Below, piece after piece: positions 16,849 to 24,028 of a stretch of DNA of 37,088 nt (position 1 is its first letter; each line of letters opens with the position of its first letter). Source of the stretch: JAUNQW01 sp043424615 (GTDB taxonomy: Bacteria; Bacillota; Bacilli; Lactobacillales; Carnobacteriaceae_A). A program made the position numbers and the translations under genes. The notes under the pieces are model-generated. The model did no database searches, was not told the origin of the DNA, and saw only the letters and a program-made list of their open reading frames with translations. The stretch covers positions 1 through 37,088 of the forward strand of contig JBHWOX010000055.1 in the NCBI GenBank assembly GCA_043424615.1, written 5' to 3'.

Positions 16849-16889
16849 AGTATAAAGAAAACAACTTAAAATCTTTATACTTTTTTTAT
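16849..16889 (+). terminator. Terminator after the response regulator gene
   Basis: AAAGTATAAAGA pairs with TCTTTATACTTT across a 13-base loop and is followed by a T-run. It separates the regulator from the ABC-kinase genes, which therefore probably have their own (regulated) promoter in 16890-16945; I could not identify clear boxes there. Confidence 0.75.
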
Positions 16890-16955
16890 GCCTTCTTTAG
16901 TGGAAACTGATAATCCTATCCTAAACTAAAATCAATCAAAGAAAGGAGCGTTTTT

Positions 16956-17861
16956 ATGGACTACTATATTGAAACCCACCAACTGACCAAAAAATACAAA
17001 CACACTTTAGCTTTAGACTCCGTCAACCTACACGTTAAAAGAGGAGCCATTTACGGCTTGATTGGTCGGAATGGCGCAGGAAAAACGACCCTGCTTAATA
17101 TTCTCAGCCAACACATCCATCCGACTTCCGGCCAATTTAAAATTGGGTCTGAATCGTCAACGGGTTTGAATATCGGTTCAACCATTGAATCTCCAGGCTT
17201 ATATCCCCACCTTAACGCCTACAACAACATGAAATTAAAATGTCAGGCCATGGGGATTCGTCGTCCTCACTATATAGAGGATCTTTTGGAATTGGTCGAA
17301 TTAGATGGCGTCAGCCCAGATAAAAAAGCTAAAAATTATTCCTTAGGGATGAAGCAGCGTTTGGCTTTGGCCCTTGCCTTAGTCGGTGATCCAGATATTT
17401 TATTTTTAGATGAACCAACCAATGGGCTTGATCCTCAAGGTATTTCTGACATCCGCCAACTCCTCCTCAAATTAAATCATGACCGCCAGCTGACGATCAT
17501 CATTTCAAGTCATATTTTGGATGAATTAAGCCGACTAGTCACCGATATTGGCATCATCCATGAAGGCAAATTAATTCAAGAAATTTCTAAAAAACAACTG
17601 ATGGATGAAAATCGTGATTGTATTGTTCTCCATTCCGACCACTTAGATCAAATCACTGCCTTTTTATCGGAAAAATTGAACATCGATAACTTCCAAGTTA
17701 CCGACCAACGAACTTTAGAAATTTACGACCATATCCACCAACCGGAAGCCATTAGTCATCCATTAATCCAAGCCGGTTTATTATTCGATAGCTTCTGCTT
17801 ACAAGAACGTTCGCTTGAAAAATATTTCTTCGAATTAACAGGAGGTCATCACTATGATTAA
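16956..17861 (+). CDS. ABC-2 exporter ATP-binding protein (BcrA/lantibiotic-immunity type)
   Basis: ABC ATPase of 301 residues. Walker A GRNGAGKTT (about 37-45), signature YSLGMKQRLALA, Walker B DILFLDEPTNGLDP and switch His in SSHILDEL. The LGMKQR form of the signature and the C-terminal ~80-residue extension after the nucleotide-binding domain are usual for the DrrA/BcrA group that powers ABC-2 exporters of peptide antibiotics. It overlaps the permease gene by eight bases. Expected role is expulsion of, or protection against, an antimicrobial peptide, with the flanking two-component system as sensor; the substrate is unknown. Confidence 0.9.
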   Translation: MDYYIETHQLTKKYKHTLALDSVNLHVKRGAIYGLIGRNGAGKTTLLNILSQHIHPTSGQFKIGSESSTGLNIGSTIESPGLYPHLNAYNNMKLKCQAMGIRRPHYIEDLLELVELDGVSPDKKAKNYSLGMKQRLALALALVGDPDILFLDEPTNGLDPQGISDIRQLLLKLNHDRQLTIIISSHILDELSRLVTDIGIIHEGKLIQEISKKQLMDENRDCIVLHSDHLDQITAFLSEKLNIDNFQVTDQRTLEIYDHIHQPEAISHPLIQAGLLFDSFCLQERSLEKYFFELTGGHHYD

Positions 17862-18741
17862 CTTTTTACGCTTCGACTTCAGTAAATTAAGCCGCATGCC
17901 TGCTTTTTATATCTTTATCTTTGTCACTTTCTGCTTTTTTAATGTCATGAATCTGGTCTTTTATTCAGGCAACCAATCTTACGAGGATTACAAGCAACAA
18001 TACGAGCAAAACCACCAAGAAACCGCTGACGATAAAAACCAAAATGATAATTTTGAATTTTCCTTGAATTATTATGATGACGGCCAAGCTTTGTTGACCG
18101 AAGAAGAATTCCAAATCCAGCAAGATCTCATCAACCAATCTTATGCTTTTGACCAAACTCTTTACACCGATATGATGAATTACATGGCCCTTGGAATTAT
18201 TTTCTTTGCTATTTTTGTCGCCAATGACTTTTCCACCGGTTATTTGAAAAATTTATTAAGTTTATCGGGCGCTCGCTGGAAGTGGGTCTGCTCTAAAATT
18301 CCTCTGGCTTTGATTTTTGGGGTCATTTGCCTCATCCTTTCCGTCTTATCTGGACTCATGAGCCATGTTGTTTCAATTAATGAAAGTATCTCAATCAATT
18401 GGCACGATTTTTTCATTTATTTTGTCCTTATGGAAATCGGTTTGGTTTTAGGGATGGCGGGTATTTCTTTCATCATCTTATGGACGCAAAATAAAACCAC
18501 CACCATCGTCATCGGGTCGATCATAGGAATGGGAATCTACCAGCAAGTCCTCCAAGTCTTGAGCCGTCTCAGCGGGTTAGACTTCACTGACCTTTCTTAT
18601 GCTAGTCAAGTGGGTCAGCTAGGTTTTGAATTAGACGGTTCAATCTGGCCGGTGCTCCTCCAAGGACTTATCGGCATCCTGCTCTTGTGGGGATTGAACC
18701 TTTACCGCAGTCATAAGATGGACTTTAATTTTTCTGATTAA
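17854..18741 (+). CDS. ABC-2 type permease
   Basis: Membrane protein of 295 residues with about six helices. Helix 1 (about 16-37) is followed by a long hydrophilic external loop of about 70 residues, rich in Gln, Asn, Asp and Tyr (YEDYKQQYEQNHQETADDKN part), then helices starting YMALGIIFFAIFVANDFSTGY, the typical ABC-2 EF-like segment STGYLKNLLS, and a C-terminal group of helices. It is the membrane partner of the preceding ATPase. The large first external loop could be where a peptide is met. It resembles lantibiotic-immunity permeases in shape rather than BceB, which has ten helices and a large domain between helices 7 and 8. Confidence 0.85.
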   Translation: MINFLRFDFSKLSRMPAFYIFIFVTFCFFNVMNLVFYSGNQSYEDYKQQYEQNHQETADDKNQNDNFEFSLNYYDDGQALLTEEEFQIQQDLINQSYAFDQTLYTDMMNYMALGIIFFAIFVANDFSTGYLKNLLSLSGARWKWVCSKIPLALIFGVICLILSVLSGLMSHVVSINESISINWHDFFIYFVLMEIGLVLGMAGISFIILWTQNKTTTIVIGSIIGMGIYQQVLQVLSRLSGLDFTDLSYASQVGQLGFELDGSIWPVLLQGLIGILLLWGLNLYRSHKMDFNFSD

Positions 18742-18794
18742 ATGAGGAGAGCTCTTGAGCTATCCTTGCTATACTAAGGGAAAGGAGGCTCGCT

Positions 18795-19688
18795 ATGACT
18801 TATCTATTATTTGCCTTGATTCTAGCCTTGCTTATTTACCTCTTTTACTACAAAAGAGAAATTCACTCCCTCCGCCAGCAATTGGACGACATCGGGCACA
18901 GTCAGACTAACCGTTTGCTAACCCAACAGATTTATAGCAAAGAGTTAAGTGAGTTGGTCGCGTCCATTAACACCAGCCTAAAAAAAGAACGGCAAGCGAG
19001 AATCGATATTCAGAATCAAGACCAACAGCAGCAAGCCTTCTTGACCCATGTTTCTCATGACATTCGGACCCCGCTCACTAGCTTGAAGGGTTACATCCAG
19101 CTGTTAGAAAAAGAACAAGATCCTCGCAAGCGACATCATTACCATGAAGTGATTAATCAGCGATTAAATGATTTAGACCATTTATTAGAACAGCTGTTTC
19201 GCTATATGAAACTTGAAGATTCAGATTATCAGCTGGTCTTGCAGCCTATGAACTTCAGCGATTATTTGTCCCATTTTCTTTTTCAATATTACGATTTATT
19301 GGAAGAAAAAGGCATTGACCTGCAGCTTGATTTAATGTCAGAACCTATGAGCATTCTTGCCCATGAGGATCTCTTGGAAGCTATTTTGGAAAATTTATTA
19401 AAAAATGCTGTTCGCCATGGCCAAGGACAAGTCAAGATTCATTTAGCTAAAGAAGATGAAACATTGACTTTAATCGTTTCCAATCCTATCGATTCAGAAG
19501 AAAAGATCGATGGGGCAGAAGTCTTTAATCGTTTTTACAAGACGGACTCCAGCCGAAAAATCCAGTCATCTGGCCTAGGTTTAAGCATAGTGAAATCAGC
19601 TGTCACGCGATTGAAAGGTAAGATTCAAGCTCAACAGGCCGATCAAGAATTCCAGATTATCATTCATTTTCCATGCTGTTCAAAATAA
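18795..19688 (+). CDS. Sensor histidine kinase with minimal input domain
   Basis: Histidine kinase of 297 residues. One membrane helix (2-18) with virtually no extracellular part, a linker coiled coil (20-80), HisKA with phospho-acceptor His88 in HVSHDIRTPLTS, and an HATPase domain with N-box ENLLKNAVRH and G-box SSGLGLSIVKSA. With so little outside the membrane it cannot bind a ligand itself, so the signal may come from the neighbouring ABC transporter, as in BceS-like systems; that is inference. The gene lies 53 bases after the permease, with AAAGGAGG before the ATG, and is likely co-transcribed with it. Confidence 0.92.
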   Translation: MTYLLFALILALLIYLFYYKREIHSLRQQLDDIGHSQTNRLLTQQIYSKELSELVASINTSLKKERQARIDIQNQDQQQQAFLTHVSHDIRTPLTSLKGYIQLLEKEQDPRKRHHYHEVINQRLNDLDHLLEQLFRYMKLEDSDYQLVLQPMNFSDYLSHFLFQYYDLLEEKGIDLQLDLMSEPMSILAHEDLLEAILENLLKNAVRHGQGQVKIHLAKEDETLTLIVSNPIDSEEKIDGAEVFNRFYKTDSSRKIQSSGLGLSIVKSAVTRLKGKIQAQQADQEFQIIIHFPCCSK

Positions 19689-19702
19689 AAGACAAGCTTT
19701 AT

Positions 19703-19739
19703 TTGTTGTGATTAAAGCGCTTTCATTATAGTATATAAT
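19703..19739 (+). promoter_or_regulatory. Promoter with CcpA (cre)-like site ahead of the dehydrogenase gene
   Basis: TTGTTG (19703-19708), 18-base spacer and TATAGT (19727-19732). The spacer holds TTAAAGCGCTTTCA (19712-19725), which matches the cre consensus TGWAANCGNTNWCA at all but the second base. Its place between -35 and -10 predicts carbon catabolite repression of the downstream gene. Confidence 0.6.
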
Positions 19740-19796
19740 TAACAGCAGTTATATATTACTTTGGTTCATACAAACAAAGAAAAGGAGCGCATAACT

Positions 19797-20537
19797 ATGG
19801 GAAAATTAGAGGGAAAAGTGGTTTTAATTACGGGTGGAATTTCTGGAATTGGAGCTGCTACAGCAAAATTATTTGCTCAAGAAGGGGCAAAATTAGCTCT
19901 GGTAGACATTAATGAAGAAAAAGGACAAGCTTTTCTTGCTGATATGAAGGAAGAAGGGGTGGACGATGCGATTTTCATCCCAGCTGATGTGGCTGATGAA
20001 AAACGTTGTGCAGAAGTCTTCGATCGGGTCATAGATGAATACGGACGCTTAGATGTCTTATTTAATAATGCTGGCATTGGTCCGACCGGTCCGACTCACG
20101 AATATGAATTTTCAACTTGGCGTCAAACACTCGCAATCAACTTAGATGCCATCTTCTTATACACCAAAAGAGCTCTGAACGTGATGCTTGACCAAGGAGA
20201 AGGAGTCATTATTAATACCGCATCCATGTATGGTTTAGTGGCTGCTCCTCAATCTCAAGCCTACAACGCTTCTAAAGCCGCCGTCATTAACTTCACTCGT
20301 TCAGTTGGTCTAGAGTATGCTGAACACAATATTCGAGTAAACTGTCTCTGTCCGGGTTATATTCGTACCCCCATCATAGCTGAAGAATTAATTGAAGGAT
20401 TGACCCAGGCGACTCCTATGAAACGTTTAGGAAAAGCTGAAGAAATCGCTAAAGGGGCTTTGTTTTTAGCTTCTGACGACTCCTCCTTTATGACCGCCAA
20501 CGCCCTAACCATTGATGGCGGATACACTGCCCAATAA
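19797..20537 (+). CDS. Short-chain dehydrogenase/reductase (SDR)
   Basis: Classical SDR of 246 residues using NAD(P)(H). Rossmann motif TGGISGIG (12-19), Asp38 after the second strand (LALVDIN) suggests preference for NAD(H), NNAG (90-93), catalytic Ser143, Tyr156 and Lys160 (YNASK), and the C-terminal FLASDDSSFMTANALTIDGGY typical of the FabG/glucose-dehydrogenase group. Substrate cannot be told from sequence. I start at 19797 because AAAAGGAGCGC precedes it and the upstream 12 residues do not belong to the fold. Single gene with its own promoter, cre-like site and terminator, which suggests a role in use of a secondary carbon source. Confidence 0.88.
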   Translation: MGKLEGKVVLITGGISGIGAATAKLFAQEGAKLALVDINEEKGQAFLADMKEEGVDDAIFIPADVADEKRCAEVFDRVIDEYGRLDVLFNNAGIGPTGPTHEYEFSTWRQTLAINLDAIFLYTKRALNVMLDQGEGVIINTASMYGLVAAPQSQAYNASKAAVINFTRSVGLEYAEHNIRVNCLCPGYIRTPIIAEELIEGLTQATPMKRLGKAEEIAKGALFLASDDSSFMTANALTIDGGYTAQ

Positions 20538-20560
20538 GATAAACATAACAAAAGAGAGTT

Positions 20561-20592
20561 TAAAGCTATGACTTCCCAGTCATAGCTTTTTA
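20561..20592 (+). terminator. Terminator after the SDR gene
   Basis: TAAAGCTATGACT pairs with AGTCATAGCTTTT around TCCC; a short T-run ends the hairpin. It lies 24 bases past the stop codon. Confidence 0.85.
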
Positions 20593-20681
20593 AATGGAAA
20601 GACCAGTCACTCTTTAGCTGCAACATGTTATACTAAAAAAGAATGAATCGGATAGTCGAACAAATAGATTTGAGGGGTTCA

Positions 20682-21629
20682 ATGACAGTCATTTCCTTGA
20701 TTATTCCTTGCTATAATGAAGCACAAAATATTGATTTACTTTTTCATCATCTCCAAAGCGTATGTTCCCAATTGTTAGCCTATGATTTTGAGTATATTTT
20801 TATTGATGATGGCAGTACGGACGACACGCTTTCTATCTTAAGAAAATTAAGCTCCAACCACCAGCACGTCCATTTCATCGAGCTTTCTCGTAATTTTGGT
20901 AAAGAAAAAGCCATGTTAGCTGGTTTTGATTACGCTAGTGGAGAAGCCCTCATTATTATGGATGCTGACCTCCAACATCCCCCAGAAAAAATTCCTGAAA
21001 TGATTAGCTGGTGGGAGAAGGGCTATGAAGATGTTTATATGGTGAGGATGAACCGCAATGAATCTTGGATTCGCCAAAAACTATCCAAGCTGTTTTGGTC
21101 CATCAGCCAGCGGTTAAGTGATGAGAATATTTACCCCCATGCTGGCGACTTTCGCTTGCTCGACCGTAAATGTATTGATGCACTGACCCAACTTCGTGAA
21201 AATGAGCGCTATACCAAGGGCATGTACGGCTGGATCGGTTTTAAAAAGAAAAAATTAAGTTACGAAGAAGCAGAACGTGTGGCCGGTCAAAGCAAATGGC
21301 GGCTGAATCAGTTGGTGAACTTAGCTGTCAATGGTGTCTTGTCCTACAGCACGGTGCCCTTGAGGTTATCCTCTTATCTCGGTCTTTTCATTTCTAGCTT
21401 AGCCTTTTTATACTTGATATTTGAACTGGGAAAAACACTCTTTATTGGATCGGATGTTGCGGGTTATCCCACCCTAATTGCTTCTATCTTATTATTAGGA
21501 GGCATCCAACTCATTTCTCTGGGGATTATAGGAGAATATCTTGCCAAGGTTTTCGTCGAAACCAAGCACCGTCCCCCCTATATCGTTAGAAATTCTTCCA
21601 TGAAAAAAAGCAATGAAAAAAGGAAGTGA
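20682..21629 (+). CDS. GT2 glycosyltransferase, GtrB/CsbB type
   Basis: Membrane glycosyltransferase of 315 residues of the polyprenyl-phosphate sugar transferase group. The N-terminal GT-A domain has IIPCYNEAQNI, DDGS at 42-45 for nucleotide-sugar binding, and DADLQHP (94-100) for the metal. Two C-terminal helices (about 228-250 and 262-288) anchor it. Such enzymes load a sugar from UDP- or GDP-sugar on undecaprenyl phosphate for later transfer to wall polymers outside the cell. No partner flippase or GT-C transferase is adjacent. Start at 20682 is supported by GAGGGG nine bases upstream; 13 codons of open frame upstream are not used. The stop codon lies within the terminator stem. Confidence 0.88.
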   Translation: MTVISLIIPCYNEAQNIDLLFHHLQSVCSQLLAYDFEYIFIDDGSTDDTLSILRKLSSNHQHVHFIELSRNFGKEKAMLAGFDYASGEALIIMDADLQHPPEKIPEMISWWEKGYEDVYMVRMNRNESWIRQKLSKLFWSISQRLSDENIYPHAGDFRLLDRKCIDALTQLRENERYTKGMYGWIGFKKKKLSYEEAERVAGQSKWRLNQLVNLAVNGVLSYSTVPLRLSSYLGLFISSLAFLYLIFELGKTLFIGSDVAGYPTLIASILLLGGIQLISLGIIGEYLAKVFVETKHRPPYIVRNSSMKKSNEKRK

Positions 21630-21650
21630 TTCAGAGTCACTTCCTTTATT
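21619..21650. terminator. Probable bidirectional terminator between converging genes
   Basis: AAAGGAAGTGA pairs with TCACTTCCTTT around a 7-base loop; a run of T follows on the plus strand and A-runs precede it, so it can end both the glycosyltransferase (plus) and the YrdC-like gene (minus, stop at 21667). Confidence 0.8.
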
Positions 21651-21666
21651 TTTTGCTGATAAAGAC

Positions 21667-22485
21667 TTAGTAATAATGACCGTGGCGGTAATCCCAAGAA
21701 TTCCAATCTTCGGCCATCAATTCCATTAATTCTGTATTATACAGGCCTTTACGGATAAAAATTGGCGCGGGTTCAGTGTCCCGATCAGTTGGTTCTTGGT
21801 CGGGCAATAATTTCCCAGACTCGTCTTCCACAAAGGAAATCATGACCCCTTGTTCATAGCGAGTCTCTGCTGTTTCTTCAGGTTGGATGGACGCCACATA
21901 GTCGTTGCCATCAATAATCAGATCTGCTTCATCAGCAATTTGATTACCAATTCCTTCAACGAGCCCACGGTTTCCTTTACCGGAGGGGTTAGCAGAAGAG
22001 GCAAACATCAATTTCTTTTCACGTTCCCATAATTCTTTAGAGAATTGTTCTCCAGGCACACCAAATTTAATAACAAAGCAAGACGTGCCACGGACATCGG
22101 TCATTAATTCATCCGACCCATCATCAGGAATGTATTGTTTTCCTTCTTCTTTCCAAGGCAAGATACAGCCTAGTAATATGTCACGATCAAAACAGCTTTG
22201 GTATAATTTTTTAATATTCGGAGTCATCTCAGCTAAGGCTTCTAATTGTTCCATGGATGAAACTAAAACCACGCCCGGTTTATTGCGCTTACGGTTTTTA
22301 GCAGAGAATTTACGTTCCAAACCAGCTTTATCACTGGTAGCAATAATATAACCCACTTTGGTAGGAGTCACTACAAAACCGCCGTCGCCTAATAGAATAT
22401 TAAGCCCTTCTTCTTGGACATCTCCGTCCCATTTGACAGTTTTATCGGCATAATTTTGCATGTCGAGCATTTCAACGTCTTGCAT
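21667..22485 (-). CDS. Divergent YrdC/Sua5-domain protein
   Basis: Protein of 272 residues with a YrdC-like domain. The family core motifs are recognisable in altered form: TPTKVGYIIATSD replaces the PTDTVYGLG strand-loop, followed by KNRKRNKPGVVLVSSM for the KxR..KP element, and FASSANPSGKGNRG matches the SSANPSG nucleotide-binding loop. TsaC/Sua5 make threonylcarbamoyl-AMP for the t6A37 tRNA modification; this sequence differs enough, including a charged C-terminal third (about 195-272) without a Sua5 domain signature, that it is more likely a YciO-like paralogue than the essential enzyme. Single gene; AATGGAGG before the ATG. Confidence 0.7.
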   Translation of the reverse strand: MQDVEMLDMQNYADKTVKWDGDVQEEGLNILLGDGGFVVTPTKVGYIIATSDKAGLERKFSAKNRKRNKPGVVLVSSMEQLEALAEMTPNIKKLYQSCFDRDILLGCILPWKEEGKQYIPDDGSDELMTDVRGTSCFVIKFGVPGEQFSKELWEREKKLMFASSANPSGKGNRGLVEGIGNQIADEADLIIDGNDYVASIQPEETAETRYEQGVMISFVEDESGKLLPDQEPTDRDTEPAPIFIRKGLYNTELMELMAEDWNSWDYRHGHYY

Positions 22486-22637
22486 ATGATAACCTCCATT
22501 TATAAAAGAAATAAATAAAAATAAAGCAGCACTTTTCTTTTTAAAATTTAAAAGTCGCTAAGATAACATTAATAGAAATTGCATAAAAATACAAGCCCAT
22601 AATAAATGATAGCTTATAAAAATAGGGTTTAGGGTTT

Positions 22638-22668
22638 TAAAAACAGCTGCCGGCTGATGGCAGCTGCT
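22638..22668 (-). terminator. Terminator downstream of ridA
   Basis: Minus strand: CAGCTGCC pairs with GGCAGCTG around a 7-base loop, followed by TTTTTAAAA. It lies about 80 bases past the ridA stop; the region 22486-22637 is AT-rich and otherwise without features I can name. Confidence 0.75.
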
Positions 22669-22746
22669 TCTAATGGTATGTAACTCTCCCCCACATAACT
22701 GTGAAAGGAAGAGGCTTTTTTATAATTTTATTTTTTTAGTTACCGC

Positions 22747-23124
22747 TTATTTTGCTAAGGAAGCGATCACTTCAATCTCAATTTTACCGCCTGCTGGTAA
22801 ATCTTTCACGGCAAAGGCAGAACGTGCAGGATAAGGGTCATCGAAGTATTCCCCATAAATCTCATTGACTGCTGCAAAGTCATCAATGTCAGCAAGAAGA
22901 ACAGTGACTTTAACGACATCGTTTAAAGTAGCGTCTGCTTCTTTTAAAACGTTTTCGATATTTTTAAAAATTTGATGGGTTTGGTCTTCTAATGAGTCAT
23001 GCATGTCACCAGAAGATGGATCAATACCTAATTGGCCAGATAAGAAAACAGTTTCACCATGGATAATTCCTTGTGAGTATGGGCCTAAAGCTGCAGGAGC
23101 GTTTGCTGATTCAATTTTTTTCAT
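22747..23124 (-). CDS. ridA: RidA family imine/enamine deaminase
   Basis: RidA (YjgF/YER057c/UK114) protein, 125 residues, cytoplasmic trimer. It hydrolyses reactive 2-aminoacrylate and other enamines/imines formed by PLP enzymes such as serine/threonine dehydratase, protecting PLP enzymes. Hallmarks: APAALGPYSQGI at the N-terminus, LSGQLGIDP, and the active-site Arg101 in DPYPARSAFAV, followed by the KIEIEVIA strand with Glu118. I start at 23124 because GGAAGGTG precedes it and the family begins MKKIESANAP; ten upstream codons are not used. It is transcribed divergently from bioY. Confidence 0.93.
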   Translation of the reverse strand: MKKIESANAPAALGPYSQGIIHGETVFLSGQLGIDPSSGDMHDSLEDQTHQIFKNIENVLKEADATLNDVVKVTVLLADIDDFAAVNEIYGEYFDDPYPARSAFAVKDLPAGGKIEIEVIASLAK

Positions 23125-23214
23125 AAGAAACACCTTCCATTTTTTTATTACCATCAGTTTAGCATTAGTTTATATTTATTTCACTTCAAATACATGTCAC
23201 CTTTATTGTTTTTT

Positions 23215-23246
23215 TTGGTTGACAAAAACCAACCCCCTCCTATAAA
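23215..23246 (+). promoter_or_regulatory. bioY promoter overlapped by an inverted repeat
   Basis: TTGACA (23219-23224), 16-base spacer, TATAAA (23241-23246). TTGGTT (23215-23220) and AACCAA (23227-23232) form a perfect inverted repeat with a 6-base gap covering the -35, a likely repressor site. It does not match the usual BirA operator (TTGTTAAC with a 14-16 base gap), though GTTGACAA resembles one half-site. Confidence 0.6.
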
Positions 23247-23255
23247 CTTTGCATA

Positions 23256-23283
23256 GTCACCCCTCCATAAAAAAGGGGGTGAC
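23256..23283 (+). repeat. Hairpin in the bioY 5' untranslated region
   Basis: GTCACCCC pairs perfectly with GGGGTGAC over a 12-base A-rich loop, starting about 10 bases after the -10 and ending about 14 bases before the AGGAG ribosome binding site. No T-run follows, so it is not a terminator; it could stabilise the mRNA or be an operator. Confidence 0.5.
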
Positions 23284-23309
23284 GACAAAAAGATACGAAG
23301 GAGATCCCT

Positions 23310-23852
23310 ATGAAAACTCGTGAACTTGTCAGCAACGCCCTCATGATTACCCTGCTCATTGTCTCTGCTCAAATCACTATTCCAATGCAACCTGTCCCTC
23401 TCACTTTACAAACCCTGGTGGTCATGATGATGGGCTGCTTATTAAGTCCTAAGAATGCTTTTCTTAGCATTTTAGGTTACATTATTTTGGCTTTAGCTGG
23501 CCTGCCTATTTTTGCTGGTTTTTCGGGTGGTTTATCATCCATTTTATCCCCTTCCTTTGGCTTTATTCTTTCATGGTTAGTGGCCGCACCTGCCCAAGCT
23601 GCCCTTCTTAAAAAATTAAAAAAACAAGCCTGGTCTCACTATTTTTCTTCATGCTGCCTTAATTTTATCCTGACTTATACGATAGGCTTGCCCTATATGG
23701 CTTTCATTTTAAATATTTATCTTGGCCAAGGCATGGCCATCGGTCAAATTTTAATGCTTGGTTTTATTCCTTTTATACTAGGGGACTTTCTCAAAATGTT
23801 GGCCGCTAGCTTTATCAGTTGGCGGCTCTCTCCTACCATCAGGGTAGATTAA
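23310..23852 (+). CDS. bioY: BioY, biotin-specific ECF transporter S component
   Basis: Membrane protein of 180 residues with six helices that captures biotin and works with the shared ECF module (EcfA/A'/T), encoded elsewhere. BioY hallmarks: ITIPMQPVPLTLQTLVVMM in helix 1-2, the GLPIFAGFSGGLSSILSPSFGF loop, and a late helix ending GFIPFILGDFLKMLAA, where the Asp-Lys region helps bind biotin. No bioMN is adjacent, so it is a group II ECF S protein. Start codon has GAAGGAG upstream. Monocistronic, divergent from ridA. Confidence 0.95.
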   Translation: MKTRELVSNALMITLLIVSAQITIPMQPVPLTLQTLVVMMMGCLLSPKNAFLSILGYIILALAGLPIFAGFSGGLSSILSPSFGFILSWLVAAPAQAALLKKLKKQAWSHYFSSCCLNFILTYTIGLPYMAFILNIYLGQGMAIGQILMLGFIPFILGDFLKMLAASFISWRLSPTIRVD

Positions 23853-23923
23853 ATTCTCGGTTTTTGAATTTTATAATTCGATACAATTTATAAAACTTCC
23901 ATATATGTAAGAGTTAAAAGCAA

Positions 23924-23988
23924 TGTAAGCGTTTTTTTGTGATAAATTACACTTGTAAGATTGATGTCCAGACCGGAATTTATATATT
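23924..23988 (+). promoter_or_regulatory. Probable promoter and weak cre-like site before the surface-protein gene
   Basis: TTGATG (23961-23966), 16-base spacer, TATATT (23983-23988), 41 bases ahead of the start codon. Upstream, TGTAAGCGTTTTTT (23924-23937) matches a cre site except at its last two bases; in this position upstream of -35 CcpA would activate rather than repress. The cre call is tentative. Confidence 0.5.
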
Positions 23989-24028
23989 CTTGCTGGCCAC
24001 TCAAGATTAATTTTATAGGAGGATTTAT

